Of a stretch of DNA of 48,066 nucleotides, positions 8,985 through 18,074 are shown piece after piece. The position numbers and the translations under genes were made by a program. Positions within the stretch are counted from its first letter, which is position 1, and each line of letters opens with the position of its first letter. The notes below the pieces were generated by a model. The model was not told the origin of the DNA. It saw only the letters and a list, made by a program, of their open reading frames with translations, and did not search any database. Where the stretch lies: contig UQEM01000001.1 of NCBI GenBank assembly GCA_900540005.1, forward strand, positions 1 through 48,066, given 5' to 3'. The stretch comes from an uncultured Ruminococcus sp. (GTDB lineage Bacteria; Bacillota; Clostridia; Oscillospirales; Ruminococcaceae).

Positions 8985-9102
8985 TGACATATAATACTTG
9001 CTTACTGATATATTGTGCTATTGTAAAATCATTCCTCACACAATTTATCATCGCAATAAAAACGCCTCAACATAAAACGAAAAATTCTCTTTACCTAATA
9101 TC
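8985..9102. other. Intergenic, nothing recognised
   Basis: An AT-rich stretch between the PL1-PL9 promoter and the palindromic repeat. I see no ORF with a ribosome binding site, no RNA gene and no clear hairpin. Confidence 0.5.
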
Positions 9103-9272
9103 GGGATTCTAAAGGGTTTATAACCCTTTAGCGGATTCCAAAGGCAGAGCCTTTGGTGGGGTGTGGGGCAACGCCCCGCAAACTGCCTTCAAGCGCTCCG
9201 CAAAGGGTGAATTAAAAAACAGTCCGGTGGACTGTTTTTTAAGAGGGAACGCCCTGCAAGTGAGGGCGTTCC
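9103..9272. repeat. Composite palindromic repeat element, copy 1
   Basis: Five stem-loops follow one another: CTAAAGGGTT/AACCCTTTAG (9109-9131); CCAAAGGC/GCCTTTGG (9138-9156); GGGGC/GCCCC (9165-9177); AAAAAACAGTCC/GGACTGTTTTTT (9214-9240, terminator-like both ways); GGAACGCCCT/AGGGCGTTCC (9246-9272). The first unit and its flanks recur at 48028 with only the 3-nt loop changed, so at least part is a dispersed repeat. Confidence 0.8.
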
Positions 9273-9315
9273 ATTAGAGCCTGTTTAGTATCTTATAAAA
9301 ACTATAGCTTTTCTA

Positions 9316-9345
9316 TTGACAGTCCAACTTTTTGCATGGTATAAT
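9316..9345 (+). promoter_or_regulatory. Promoter of the 145-residue orphan gene
   Basis: TTGACA (9316-9321), 18-bp spacer and TATAAT (9340-9345). The roughly 85-nt leader contains a hairpin around CGCC-GCATAT-GGCG (9364-9377). Confidence 0.8.
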
Positions 9346-9437
9346 AAATTTCAGGAAATATCGCGCCGCATATGGCGGTATTTTCCGAAATCTGCGGCGG
9401 CTCGTAAATACTCGCTGCGCACAAAGGAGAAATTACA

Positions 9438-9875
9438 ATGAGTCTATTTGGAACGCTCAATAAAATGTCAGGCTACTCGGAAGAAAACATGATAAAATCG
9501 TTTAACGAAATACTCCCTGCTATCGGCTCTAAAGCATTGTGCCCTATCGGAGTTTCGTTCAAGGTAAAGACCTTGCTAAGTTCAAAGCCAACAGGCTCCG
9601 GATTTGTGACGTTAACAGATACCAATCACTTGGTAATATACACTGTGATCCCGTTTAAAAGTGCTGCAATATATGATTTCCATTCACCTAAAAAGCTCTC
9701 TATCAAAGATACTGTCGCAAATCAGAAAATTATTAGCGCAAAGCTTTTCAACCTGCGTTCACAGGAATTTGATGACCTTCTCTTTCAGACCGGTTCTAAA
9801 ATTGACGGATTCCCACATCAGGCAGAACACTTTGCTAACTTCATCTCAACATTAGAGCAGTTTGTTACTGAATAA
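9438..9875 (+). CDS. Hypothetical protein, 145 residues
   Basis: I do not recognise the family. It is soluble, with no signal peptide or membrane segment, and mixed alpha/beta in look: a helical N terminus, beta strands about 45-90 ('GSGFVTLTDTNHLVIYTVIP'), then a helical C terminus (about 120-145). The strand pattern followed by a final helix would fit a small PH-like or GRAM-like fold, but this is only an impression. ATG behind AAGGAG is convincing, and it has a consensus promoter and a strong terminator, so it is very likely expressed. It stands alone on the plus strand between minus-strand genes, next to a repeat element. Confidence 0.75.
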   Translation: MSLFGTLNKMSGYSEENMIKSFNEILPAIGSKALCPIGVSFKVKTLLSSKPTGSGFVTLTDTNHLVIYTVIPFKSAAIYDFHSPKKLSIKDTVANQKIISAKLFNLRSQEFDDLLFQTGSKIDGFPHQAEHFANFISTLEQFVTE

Positions 9876-9891
9876 AACTTACTAAAAATAA

Positions 9892-9923
9892 GACCCGAAA
9901 GCGGCACATTCCGCTTTCGGGTC
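9892..9923. terminator. Bidirectional terminator between the orphan gene and groEL
   Basis: A perfect 13-bp stem, GACCCGAAAGCGG with CCGCTTTCGGGTC, 6-nt loop, then TCTGTTTT on the plus side. The convergent genes probably share it. Confidence 0.85.
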
Positions 9924-9953
9924 TCTGTTTTATGGAGTGCGATTTTTATCGGA

Positions 9954-11594
<1,641 letters not shown>

Positions 11595-11615
11595 TTATAT
11601 ATAGTTGATAGCCGA

Positions 11616-11900
<285 letters not shown>

Positions 11901-11924
11901 CTAAATAGTGATTGCTGTATTCAA

Positions 11925-11951
11925 TTAGCACTCTATCTTTCCGAGTGCTAA
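11925..11951 (-). promoter_or_regulatory. CIRCE operator (HrcA site) of groESL
   Basis: A perfect TTAGCACTC-N9-GAGTGCTAA inverted repeat. In Firmicutes this is bound by the repressor HrcA, released on heat or unfolded protein load. hrcA itself is not in the window. Confidence 0.97.
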
Positions 11952-11956
11952 TTATA
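11951..11956 (-). promoter_or_regulatory. -10 element of the groESL promoter
   Basis: TATAAT abuts the CIRCE element by one shared base, so HrcA would cover the transcription start. The -35 is unclear: TTGATT upstream gives a 21-bp spacer to this -10, or 16 bp to an alternative TAAAAT. Confidence 0.65.
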
Positions 11957-12066
11957 TTTTACCACCTTTTTCCGAGAAATCAAGTCTATTCTTCAAACTT
12001 TCACAAATTTCAGCATTGTGCACAACTGACCAATATGAGTTACACTAATATCTATGGCAATAGTAT

Positions 12067-12094
12067 AAAAGGCGGACTTTTCAGCCCGCCTTTT
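12067..12094 (-). terminator. Terminator of the M23 peptidase gene
   Basis: AAAAGGCGG pairs with CCGCCTTTT around a 10-nt loop, directly after the TAG stop of the minus-strand gene. Confidence 0.8.
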
Positions 12095-12098
12095 GTTG

Positions 12099-13829
12099 CT
12101 ATCCGTTATCCTCGTTTGCAGTATCGCCGTAATCCACCGTGTTAAGGTACATTGTCGGGTCTGTGCATACGCCCATGTAGCGCACCTCAAAGTGGCAGTG
12201 ATTTCCGGTCGAATGACCCGTTGTGCCGACCGCTCCGATGAGCTGACCGCGCATCACCTCCGAGCCTGCGGTCGCGTAAACCGCGCTCATGTGCGCGTAT
12301 ACGGTCTGATAGCCGTTGAGGTGGTCGATCATTACAAAGTAGCCGTAGCCGCCAGAATTCCAGCCTGCTGACACAACAACGCCGTCTGCTGCGGCATAGA
12401 TATCCGTTCCGCCGTCAGCCGCGATATCCAGACCCTTGTGGTTTCTGTCGCTTCCGAACGGGTCGCTGATATAGCCGCCGTCTACAGGCCACGAGAACTC
12501 GCCCGTACCGTAGAGTTTGGTGTCCTTGCTTGCAGGCATGGCGGAATAAGTTCCCACGCCTATCTGCTCAACGACAGGCTCTTTGGTTATCTGCGCGCTG
12601 AGAGTCTTTCGCGAATACTCCTCGCCGTCAACGTAGGTTATTTCGACATTGCTCACCTTCTCGCCGCGCTCGCCCTTTACGAGAACCGACTCAACTCCGA
12701 CATTGAGAGCACTGGTCTCGACCTTGACCGTCTCGTAGTCAAGGAACGATATCATCTCTATCTCGCGTACATACTGTATCGGCAGATAGCTTTCATGCTC
12801 CATGATATTGACCATTCTGCCCTCGCGGCAGCTCTCCTCGATGTTCGGGTTCATGTTTTCGAGCTGGGTAAGGTCCATGTTGAATTTCTGGCTTATAGAA
12901 ACCGCCGTATCGCCTGCTTTCGCGATATAGATACCCTTACGGCTCGTCGTTGAGGTGAGGAGGTCTATTGCCTCCTGCTGTCCCATAACGCTGTCCGCGA
13001 GGTATATTCCGTGCGAATACTCGATCTTGTTTTTATATTCAACGCTCTTTACCACGCCGTCGACCTTATAGTTGAGCAGTCTCTCGGAAAGCGCGTCCTG
13101 AATCGGAGATTTGTCCTCGACCGCGCCGATGAATTTGCCGTCAATGTAGATCCCGTAAGCCTCTTTAAGCTCCTCGTCCGAAGCCGCAAGCATCTCATTT
13201 GCAAGCTGCTCGGCGGAAACTATCTTGTCGCTGTCAGAAATAATGCGCAGCGAATACTTGGCAGACAGGTCAACGGGAGTACTGTTGCCCGCATAGTCGA
13301 TCCTCTGCTGAACCTCGCGCTCGGCAGTTTCAAAATCAGCCTCAGCCGTGATAACTCCGATCTCCCTGCCGTTGTACTCAACGCTGAGGCCGTATTCAAG
13401 ACCCGAGCCGTACTTTATCACTCCCACAAGAAAAGCCACCGAAACTATCGGCAGAATATAATTGAACGCCGTGTAGAAAACTCCGCCCTCGCCGAAAAGA
13501 TACGATGTCCAGAAGTGGAGCATTGCATGAATGTATGCAGACCTGCTCTCCTTTTTGGCGCGTATCATCCTGCGCTGAAGTTCCTTGTTGATGTTGAATC
13601 TGCTTCTTAGCGGAGCGGTAAGCTCCTTCAAAAGCCACAAAAGCGCTCTGAACAGACCTTTTGCAAGCTCTGAAAGCTCCAGCAGAATGAACCTTGCGCC
13701 CTTGATGACCCCGAGCATTATCATGACAAAGAACTTGACCGCAAAGAGTCCTGCTCTTGTGAAAACTCCTGAGAGTCCGCCGCTGCGGGAATCTGTATTT
13801 TCTGCGTCGTCAAGACGCTCATTCTCCAT
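12099..13829 (-). CDS. Membrane-anchored M23 peptidoglycan endopeptidase with LysM and G5 domains
   Basis: 576 residues. A long basic N-terminal region (1-115, amphipathic helices 30-70) precedes one clear membrane segment (about 119-138). Outside come a spacer domain, LysM (about 301-345), G5 (about 353-427) and an M23 LytM-type domain (about 455-560) with the zinc and catalytic set H464, D468, H513, H544 and H546 in HxxxD, H and HxH motifs. With the set intact it should cut peptide cross-bridges, as in growth or division remodelling. ATG follows AAGGAG. It has its own promoter (13889-13916) and terminator. The extra N-terminal segment is unusual; hydrophobic stretches at 26-50 and 60-67 might also touch the membrane. 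Confidence 0.9.
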   Translation of the reverse strand: MENERLDDAENTDSRSGGLSGVFTRAGLFAVKFFVMIMLGVIKGARFILLELSELAKGLFRALLWLLKELTAPLRSRFNINKELQRRMIRAKKESRSAYIHAMLHFWTSYLFGEGGVFYTAFNYILPIVSVAFLVGVIKYGSGLEYGLSVEYNGREIGVITAEADFETAEREVQQRIDYAGNSTPVDLSAKYSLRIISDSDKIVSAEQLANEMLAASDEELKEAYGIYIDGKFIGAVEDKSPIQDALSERLLNYKVDGVVKSVEYKNKIEYSHGIYLADSVMGQQEAIDLLTSTTSRKGIYIAKAGDTAVSISQKFNMDLTQLENMNPNIEESCREGRMVNIMEHESYLPIQYVREIEMISFLDYETVKVETSALNVGVESVLVKGERGEKVSNVEITYVDGEEYSRKTLSAQITKEPVVEQIGVGTYSAMPASKDTKLYGTGEFSWPVDGGYISDPFGSDRNHKGLDIAADGGTDIYAAADGVVVSAGWNSGGYGYFVMIDHLNGYQTVYAHMSAVYATAGSEVMRGQLIGAVGTTGHSTGNHCHFEVRYMGVCTDPTMYLNTVDYGDTANEDNG

Positions 13830-13888
13830 GATATCAGCTCCTTTTATGGGAAAACTCCCCGAAATACTACTATTTGCCGTACTGTAAT

Positions 13889-13916
13889 ATTATAACAATA
13901 CAGTGAAAAATTACAA
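13889..13916 (-). promoter_or_regulatory. Candidate promoter of the M23 peptidase gene
   Basis: TTGTAA (13911-13916), 16-bp spacer and TATAAT (13889-13894), about 60 nt before the start codon. Confidence 0.6.
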
Positions 13917-13979
13917 CGCCGAAAGCGTCGTTTTTTCGGGTTCGTGCCCTATTTTGTAGGCTTGCACAAACCTTATACG

Positions 13980-14453
13980 TTATTTTCGGTTAAAATGCCA
14001 TGAATAATCGAGCATTTCAGGGGTATAGCCCTCAAGCTTTTCAAGGAGCGGCAGAACGTCTTTCTTAGCCGCTCCAAGGTCGTGCTCAAGGTAGTTTCCG
14101 CACTCTACTGCCGAGCAGCCGGGAATCTCACCGTCATATGACGCAATAAAGCTGTAAGCCTCCCTGACAAGCTTAATAGCGTCCTCCTTGGGAAGATCGC
14201 GCGTAAGCAGATAAAATCCCGTGCGGCAGCCCATTGGACCGACATAGATGACCTTGTCGCTGAATTCGCTGTTGCGCGCATATGTTGCGAAAAGGTGCTC
14301 AATGGTGTGGAGTGACGGATTTGAAACATAAACACCGCCGTTAGGCTTTACCATGCGGACATCAAATGTCGTGATATCTCCGTCAATGCGTGATATGTAC
14401 ATTCCTACGCCGAATTTTGTATGGTCAACTTCAAAACTTGCTATTCTTTTCAT
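13980..14453 (-). CDS. luxS: S-ribosylhomocysteine lyase LuxS (internal start)
   Basis: 157 residues from ATG 14453, the usual LuxS length. It has the metal motif HTIEH (H49, E52, H53), the catalytic cysteine in 'GPMGCRTG' (C76) and the third metal ligand in 'ECGNYLEHD' (C118). It splits S-ribosylhomocysteine into homocysteine and DPD, the AI-2 precursor, in the activated methyl cycle. A textbook GGAGGA lies 7 nt before this ATG (14460-14465), so free LuxS should be made even though the upstream frame runs straight into it. No pfs (nucleosidase) gene is nearby. Confidence 0.93.
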   Translation of the reverse strand: MKRIASFEVDHTKFGVGMYISRIDGDITTFDVRMVKPNGGVYVSNPSLHTIEHLFATYARNSEFSDKVIYVGPMGCRTGFYLLTRDLPKEDAIKLVREAYSFIASYDGEIPGCSAVECGNYLEHDLGAAKKDVLPLLEKLEGYTPEMLDYSWHFNRK

Positions 14454-15305
14454 TTTAATTCCTCCATTAAATCGTTTCATGTCGTCGGGAAGCTCCGAGC
14501 GAACCGTTACTTCCTTTCCCGTTTCCGGATCTGTAAATGTTATCTGTGCGCAGTGGAGCGCGTGTCGGCTTATATCCGTCCTCTTTCCGCCGTACATATC
14601 GTCCCCTGCAAGCGGATGACCGATATGCGCAAAATGGACTCTTATCTGGTGAGTCCTCCCTGTTTCGGGAGTAACCTCCGCAAGCGAATATGTACCGCTG
14701 CATGAGATACGCCTGTAATGGGTAACGGCAGCGCGTCCGTCCTCGCGGACACATCGGAGAATTATGCTCTCCTGCTCGCGCGCTATGGGAGCATTGATAG
14801 TTCCGCTCTCAGGTATCTCCCCGTGAACCGCCGCGTAGTACACTTTCGGGCAATGTCCCTGCAAAAGCTTTGCGGCGTGAGCGTTCTTGGCCGCAATGCA
14901 CAAGCCGGAGGTATCCCTGTCGAGCCTGCTCACGGGACGGAACGTAAGCTCAGGATACATCGCCGCAAAGCAGTTCCCGAGAGTATCGCCCTGATGATGT
15001 ATCGACGGGTGGACGGGCATTCCGGCAGGCTTGTCAAAGACCACGAGGCTGTCGTTCTCGAAAACTACCGGTACGCTCAGCTCGGGATTCGGCTCAAGGA
15101 AACTCGTGTCGTTCAGGTTCAGCACTATCACATCGCCCTCGTAGACCATGTCTATGCTCCTCACGAGCCTGCCGCCGCGCGTTATTCCGCCCTCCTGCCG
15201 TTTAAGCTTCGCCAGCATTCTCTTTGAGACGCCTTTTCTTTCGGTGAGAAAATTTTTCAGCGTCATCGGCTGCGGCGAGTCCACGACCAGTCTTATTTCT
15301 TTCAA
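13980..15305 (-). CDS. RluA/RluD-type pseudouridine synthase continuing in frame into LuxS
   Basis: One frame of 441 codons without a stop. Residues 1-284 are an RluA-family 23S rRNA/tRNA pseudouridine synthase: S4-like RNA-binding part (about 12-60), then the catalytic domain with 'SRLDRDTSG' (catalytic D129) and 'ETGRTHQIRVHF'. Residues 285-441 are a complete LuxS. The synthase part ends near 'SELPDDMKRF', where free-standing relatives usually stop; the next codons (Gly-Gly-Ile-Lys) are the luxS ribosome binding site read as protein. I chose TTG at 15305 because AGGAGG sits 9 nt upstream and the N terminus then fits the family; this overlaps the preceding gene by 104 nt. Either a true fusion, a recent loss of the stop, or a base error; internal luxS initiation is likely in any case. 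Confidence 0.8.
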   Translation of the reverse strand: MKEIRLVVDSPQPMTLKNFLTERKGVSKRMLAKLKRQEGGITRGGRLVRSIDMVYEGDVIVLNLNDTSFLEPNPELSVPVVFENDSLVVFDKPAGMPVHPSIHHQGDTLGNCFAAMYPELTFRPVSRLDRDTSGLCIAAKNAHAAKLLQGHCPKVYYAAVHGEIPESGTINAPIAREQESIILRCVREDGRAAVTHYRRISCSGTYSLAEVTPETGRTHQIRVHFAHIGHPLAGDDMYGGKRTDISRHALHCAQITFTDPETGKEVTVRSELPDDMKRFNGGIKMKRIASFEVDHTKFGVGMYISRIDGDITTFDVRMVKPNGGVYVSNPSLHTIEHLFATYARNSEFSDKVIYVGPMGCRTGFYLLTRDLPKEDAIKLVREAYSFIASYDGEIPGCSAVECGNYLEHDLGAAKKDVLPLLEKLEGYTPEMLDYSWHFNRK

Positions 15306-16089
15306 CTCTGTTTTCCTCCTCGGCGGCGTATTCGTCCTCGCGTATAAAGATGTCGATACCCAGCGCATAAGCCGCCTTGAAACGGCAGACGGCGGTCGGG
15401 ATACCGATTATTGTCAGCGCGAGGGGCAGGAAAATAAGTCCCAGACGGAGTATTACCCTTCTGCGTCCGCGCATGAATCTCAGCGAGTAAAAAGCCACGG
15501 CAAATGCGTTTTTCTGCGGCATTTTCGCAAGCAGATAAGGAACTGCCGACAGACTTACGCGGCAGGCTGCCCATATTCCAAGCGAAACCAGCGTAAGCAC
15601 AGCCGCGTGGACTGCCATGAAAACTCCGTTCGTATCGAGCGAGCCGCTCACAAGCCTGTACGTTGCCACTCCAAAGAAAACTGCCGGCACAAGAGCCGCC
15701 ATGCCTATCAGCTTGGAGCAGACTGCCGCCGCAATGCTCCGCCAAAAGCCTCGTCCGCACATGACTATTTTTGAGTAGGGCGCGGCCCGTTTTCTCTCGT
15801 CCGAGAACACAGCGCACATTCTGACAGCCGCCGCATATGTCAGCGGATACACCGTTATCCACCTCAACGCCGTACACATCAGCATGACCGCAAGCTGGAT
15901 ACCGCTCTCAACGCGGAAAAGCGCAATGGGCTGCATCTGCCCGAAATACAGCAAAAGGCTGTATATCGCCGCCTCCGCAAAACGAAAGAAAAGCTCTGCC
16001 AAAAGCGGCAGAATACATATTGCCACAGCCGACGCGCGGCTTTTTCCCATAAGCCTGCGTGAATAGCGGACAAGCTCCATTGCTCTCAT
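15202..16089 (-). CDS. Multi-pass membrane protein of unknown function
   Basis: 295 residues with about five or six hydrophobic segments (roughly 25-50, 66-88, 120-145, 160-180, 190-205, 218-238) and a hydrophilic, Arg/Glu-rich C-terminal tail of about 50 residues. The layout is reminiscent of small clostridial membrane proteins of the DUF975 kind, but I cannot assign it. The ATG follows GGGAGG at good distance. Its last 34 codons and stop overlap the start of the pseudouridine synthase frame, an unusually long overlap that may couple their translation. A short TATAAT-like element lies near 16150, with no convincing -35. Confidence 0.75.
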   Translation of the reverse strand: MRAMELVRYSRRLMGKSRASAVAICILPLLAELFFRFAEAAIYSLLLYFGQMQPIALFRVESGIQLAVMLMCTALRWITVYPLTYAAAVRMCAVFSDERKRAAPYSKIVMCGRGFWRSIAAAVCSKLIGMAALVPAVFFGVATYRLVSGSLDTNGVFMAVHAAVLTLVSLGIWAACRVSLSAVPYLLAKMPQKNAFAVAFYSLRFMRGRRRVILRLGLIFLPLALTIIGIPTAVCRFKAAYALGIDIFIREDEYAAEEENRVERNKTGRGLAAADDAEKFSHRKKRRLKENAGEA

Positions 16090-16212
16090 AATATCAGCCT
16101 CCCATAAAAGATACTATTATTATGGGAATCACTGCGGATTTTATACATTATATAAGAGCGCTCACTCAGGCGAACATTTTCAGCCTGCCGCAGATGGATT
16201 TCTTACAGGCTC

Positions 16213-16860
16213 TTAAATGCTGTAAAAATCGTCTGCGTCCTGAATTTTCTCGTAGGGGCAGTAGCCGAGTATCTCTATCGCCTGCGAATTGAGCCACATC
16301 TGCGCCGTTGCGATAGCGTCAAAGCCCTCACCGAAATCAGCAGTCAGCTCGGCAGGATTATACTTGGGGAGTCCGTAACACGAGAGCATATTCGAGATAA
16401 CTCCGCCGTGAGTTATGACTGCACAATGCGTAAGACCGTCATTCATCATGTCGGTTATTATCTCATGCAGAGCCTTGTATGTACGCGCAGTAAGTTCCTG
16501 CAAGCTCTCACCCTGCGGCGGACGGGAATCCTTGCCGCCCTTTATCCATTTCATGTAATCCTCGCGCTTTACAAGCTCATCAACGCTCTTGTTCTCGAAA
16601 ATTCCGAAATCAAGCTCTCTCAGGTCGTCAACCACGCATATCTGAGTGTGGGGAAAGAGTATCTCCGCAGTCTCGGTACATCTTCTCAACGGCGAGGAAT
16701 ATACTCTGTGGACAGTCGGATAGTCAAACTCGTCCATTTTTGCCGCAAGCTGAGCCGCGCCCTTGTCAGAAAGCGGTGTGTCGGTCTTGCCGATATAGAT
16801 CCCCTTTGCATTTGCCTCGGTCATTCCGTGACGCAGAATACTTAATCTGTAACCCTTCAT
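16213..16860 (-). CDS. Histidine phosphatase (phosphoglycerate mutase-like)
   Basis: 215 residues from ATG 16860, chosen for GGAGG 7 nt upstream; the frame remains open further up without homology. It has the RHG signature (R10-H11-G12, H11 the phospho-acceptor), 'SPLRRCTETAEIL', 'ELDFGIFENKS' and the second catalytic histidine in 'ITHGGVISN'. The family covers cofactor-dependent mutases, alpha-ribazole phosphatase (CobC) and broad phosphatases; the sequence does not decide between them, and no cobalamin genes are nearby. It diverges from the XRE regulator gene. Confidence 0.88.
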   Translation of the reverse strand: MKGYRLSILRHGMTEANAKGIYIGKTDTPLSDKGAAQLAAKMDEFDYPTVHRVYSSPLRRCTETAEILFPHTQICVVDDLRELDFGIFENKSVDELVKREDYMKWIKGGKDSRPPQGESLQELTARTYKALHEIITDMMNDGLTHCAVITHGGVISNMLSCYGLPKYNPAELTADFGEGFDAIATAQMWLNSQAIEILGYCPYEKIQDADDFYSI

Positions 16861-16972
16861 TTTAGATCCTCCATATATAAAATTGCACAAAATAGCGGCG
16901 ATAAATTTTAACTGTTGGTCAAAATTACGAATATCGGCTATTTTCATTCACAATTATTTCACATTCCACATA

Positions 16973-17001
16973 TTTACAAATTATACATTTTGTATTATAA
17001 T
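16973..17001 (+). promoter_or_regulatory. Promoter of the XRE regulator gene
   Basis: TTTACA (16973-16978), 17-bp spacer, TATAAT (16996-17001), about 50 nt before the ATG. Confidence 0.75.
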
Positions 17002-17052
17002 ATATATATTATCACTTTTTACCGCACTATTTTGTTACAGGGGGAAATTACT

Positions 17053-17772
17053 ATGAATTCCGATTTTGCAAGAATCATTACTCTACAGCGAAAGGAGCGC
17101 CACATCAGTCAGAAACAGGCTGCGACCGACCTCGGTATTTCTCAGGCTCTGCTTTCACATTATGAAAAGGGGATCCGTGAATGCGGACTCAACTTCCTTG
17201 TGAAGATCGCTGATTACTATAATGTCTCCTGCGACTACCTGCTCGGCAGAACCAACGAGCCTGAGGGAAAGACTATTTCCATAGAGGATATTCCCGACGA
17301 TGACGGGAACAACAACCTCGGTATGCCGTCGCCCGAGATAATAAACTTCAACCGCAGAATTATCAATAACTCGATCAGTATGCTTTTCAGCCTTGCTCAG
17401 AAAGCAAACAGCATAACGCTTATCAAAGAAGTCTCGTCTTACCTGATGCTGTCGGTGTACAAGCTTTTCAGAATAGTCTACAACGCAAATCCGCACAACG
17501 ACCAGAAGCTTTTCCGTATCCCGAAGGTAATAGCAAATGACAGCGCAAACGCTATCGTCTCAATGAGCGAAGCCAACATAAAGGCGGCTTCAAGCGGAAT
17601 ACCGCTCGACGGAAACGACTGTGTGGACAACTTTGACACGCTCTACATAACGACCTCGACCCTGCAAAAGGACTACACGCAGTACTCCTCATCGCTGCTC
17701 AATCTCATAAAACGCAGCGAGGAAAGCATTGCCCGCACCCGTGCAAAATACCGCAACGATAATGTCAAGTAA
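17053..17772 (+). CDS. XRE-family transcriptional regulator
   Basis: 239 residues. An N-terminal Cro/CI-type helix-turn-helix (about 6-62: 'ISQKQAATDLGISQALLSHYEKGIRECG' region, ending 'CDYLLGRT') is followed by an acidic linker and a long helical C-terminal part (about 95-235) that I cannot assign. The ATG at 17053 has AGGGGGA upstream; the frame is open further up but without homology. Divergent from the phosphatase gene, so it may control itself and that gene. An oppositely oriented promoter (17780-17808) points back into this gene. Confidence 0.88.
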   Translation: MNSDFARIITLQRKERHISQKQAATDLGISQALLSHYEKGIRECGLNFLVKIADYYNVSCDYLLGRTNEPEGKTISIEDIPDDDGNNNLGMPSPEIINFNRRIINNSISMLFSLAQKANSITLIKEVSSYLMLSVYKLFRIVYNANPHNDQKLFRIPKVIANDSANAIVSMSEANIKAASSGIPLDGNDCVDNFDTLYITTSTLQKDYTQYSSSLLNLIKRSEESIARTRAKYRNDNVK

Positions 17773-17779
17773 CGGATTT

Positions 17780-17808
17780 ATTATAGCACATTTTCACGCG
17801 CATTGCAA
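17780..17808 (-). promoter_or_regulatory. Candidate antisense promoter facing the XRE gene
   Basis: On the minus strand TTGCAA (17803-17808), a 17-bp spacer and TATAAT (17780-17785) point toward the 3' end of the XRE regulator gene. Confidence 0.5.
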
Positions 17809-17948
17809 GCTTTTGGCACACCTGCGCTTTATGATAACCGAGGTTAACTGCAAGCGAAATTATTTTCCATTCGGGATCTCCAAAACCGCATGAGAAAGGC
17901 TTTCCGCGGCAAAGCCTGCAAATCTCTGCTTGAATAATATAAAAACGA

Positions 17949-17978
17949 CTCCTCATCTTCTCGGTGAGGAGCATTTTT
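17949..17978 (+). terminator. Terminator downstream of the XRE gene
   Basis: CTCCTCA pairs with TGAGGAG around a 9-nt loop, followed by CATTTTTAT. Confidence 0.65.
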
Positions 17979-18001
17979 ATGAAAAAATTACCAATATCCT
18001 A

Positions 18002-18030
18002 TTGCTTTTTTTTAAATAATATGATATACT
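18002..18030 (+). promoter_or_regulatory. Promoter of the two-component/HtrA operon
   Basis: TTGCTT (18002-18007), 17-bp spacer, TATACT (18025-18030), 45 nt before the ATG. Confidence 0.55.
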
Positions 18031-18074
18031 GTATATTAAGTACACAACTATTAAAGAAAGAGGGTATTAAAATC

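Larger units (their letters stand above)
17773..18074. other. 302-bp intergenic region with antisense promoter, hairpin and regulator promoter
   Basis: It holds, in order, a minus-strand promoter (17780-17808), about 130 bp with nothing recognised, a terminator hairpin (17949-17978), and the plus-strand promoter of the response regulator (18002-18030). Confidence 0.6.

Noticed and set aside
13911-13935. Possible terminator after luxS (ACGCC-GAAA-GCGT with T6 on the plus strand)
   Set aside because: Short stem, T run on the wrong strand for luxS, and it overlaps the M23 promoter; too weak to list.
15302-15877. 191-residue minus-strand ORF
   Set aside because: Alternative frame of the membrane protein gene, without hydrophobic pattern or ribosome binding site.
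17765-17974. 69-residue minus-strand ORF in the intergenic region
   Set aside because: No ribosome binding site, start lies in a terminator hairpin, and a promoter sits within it; the translation looks random.
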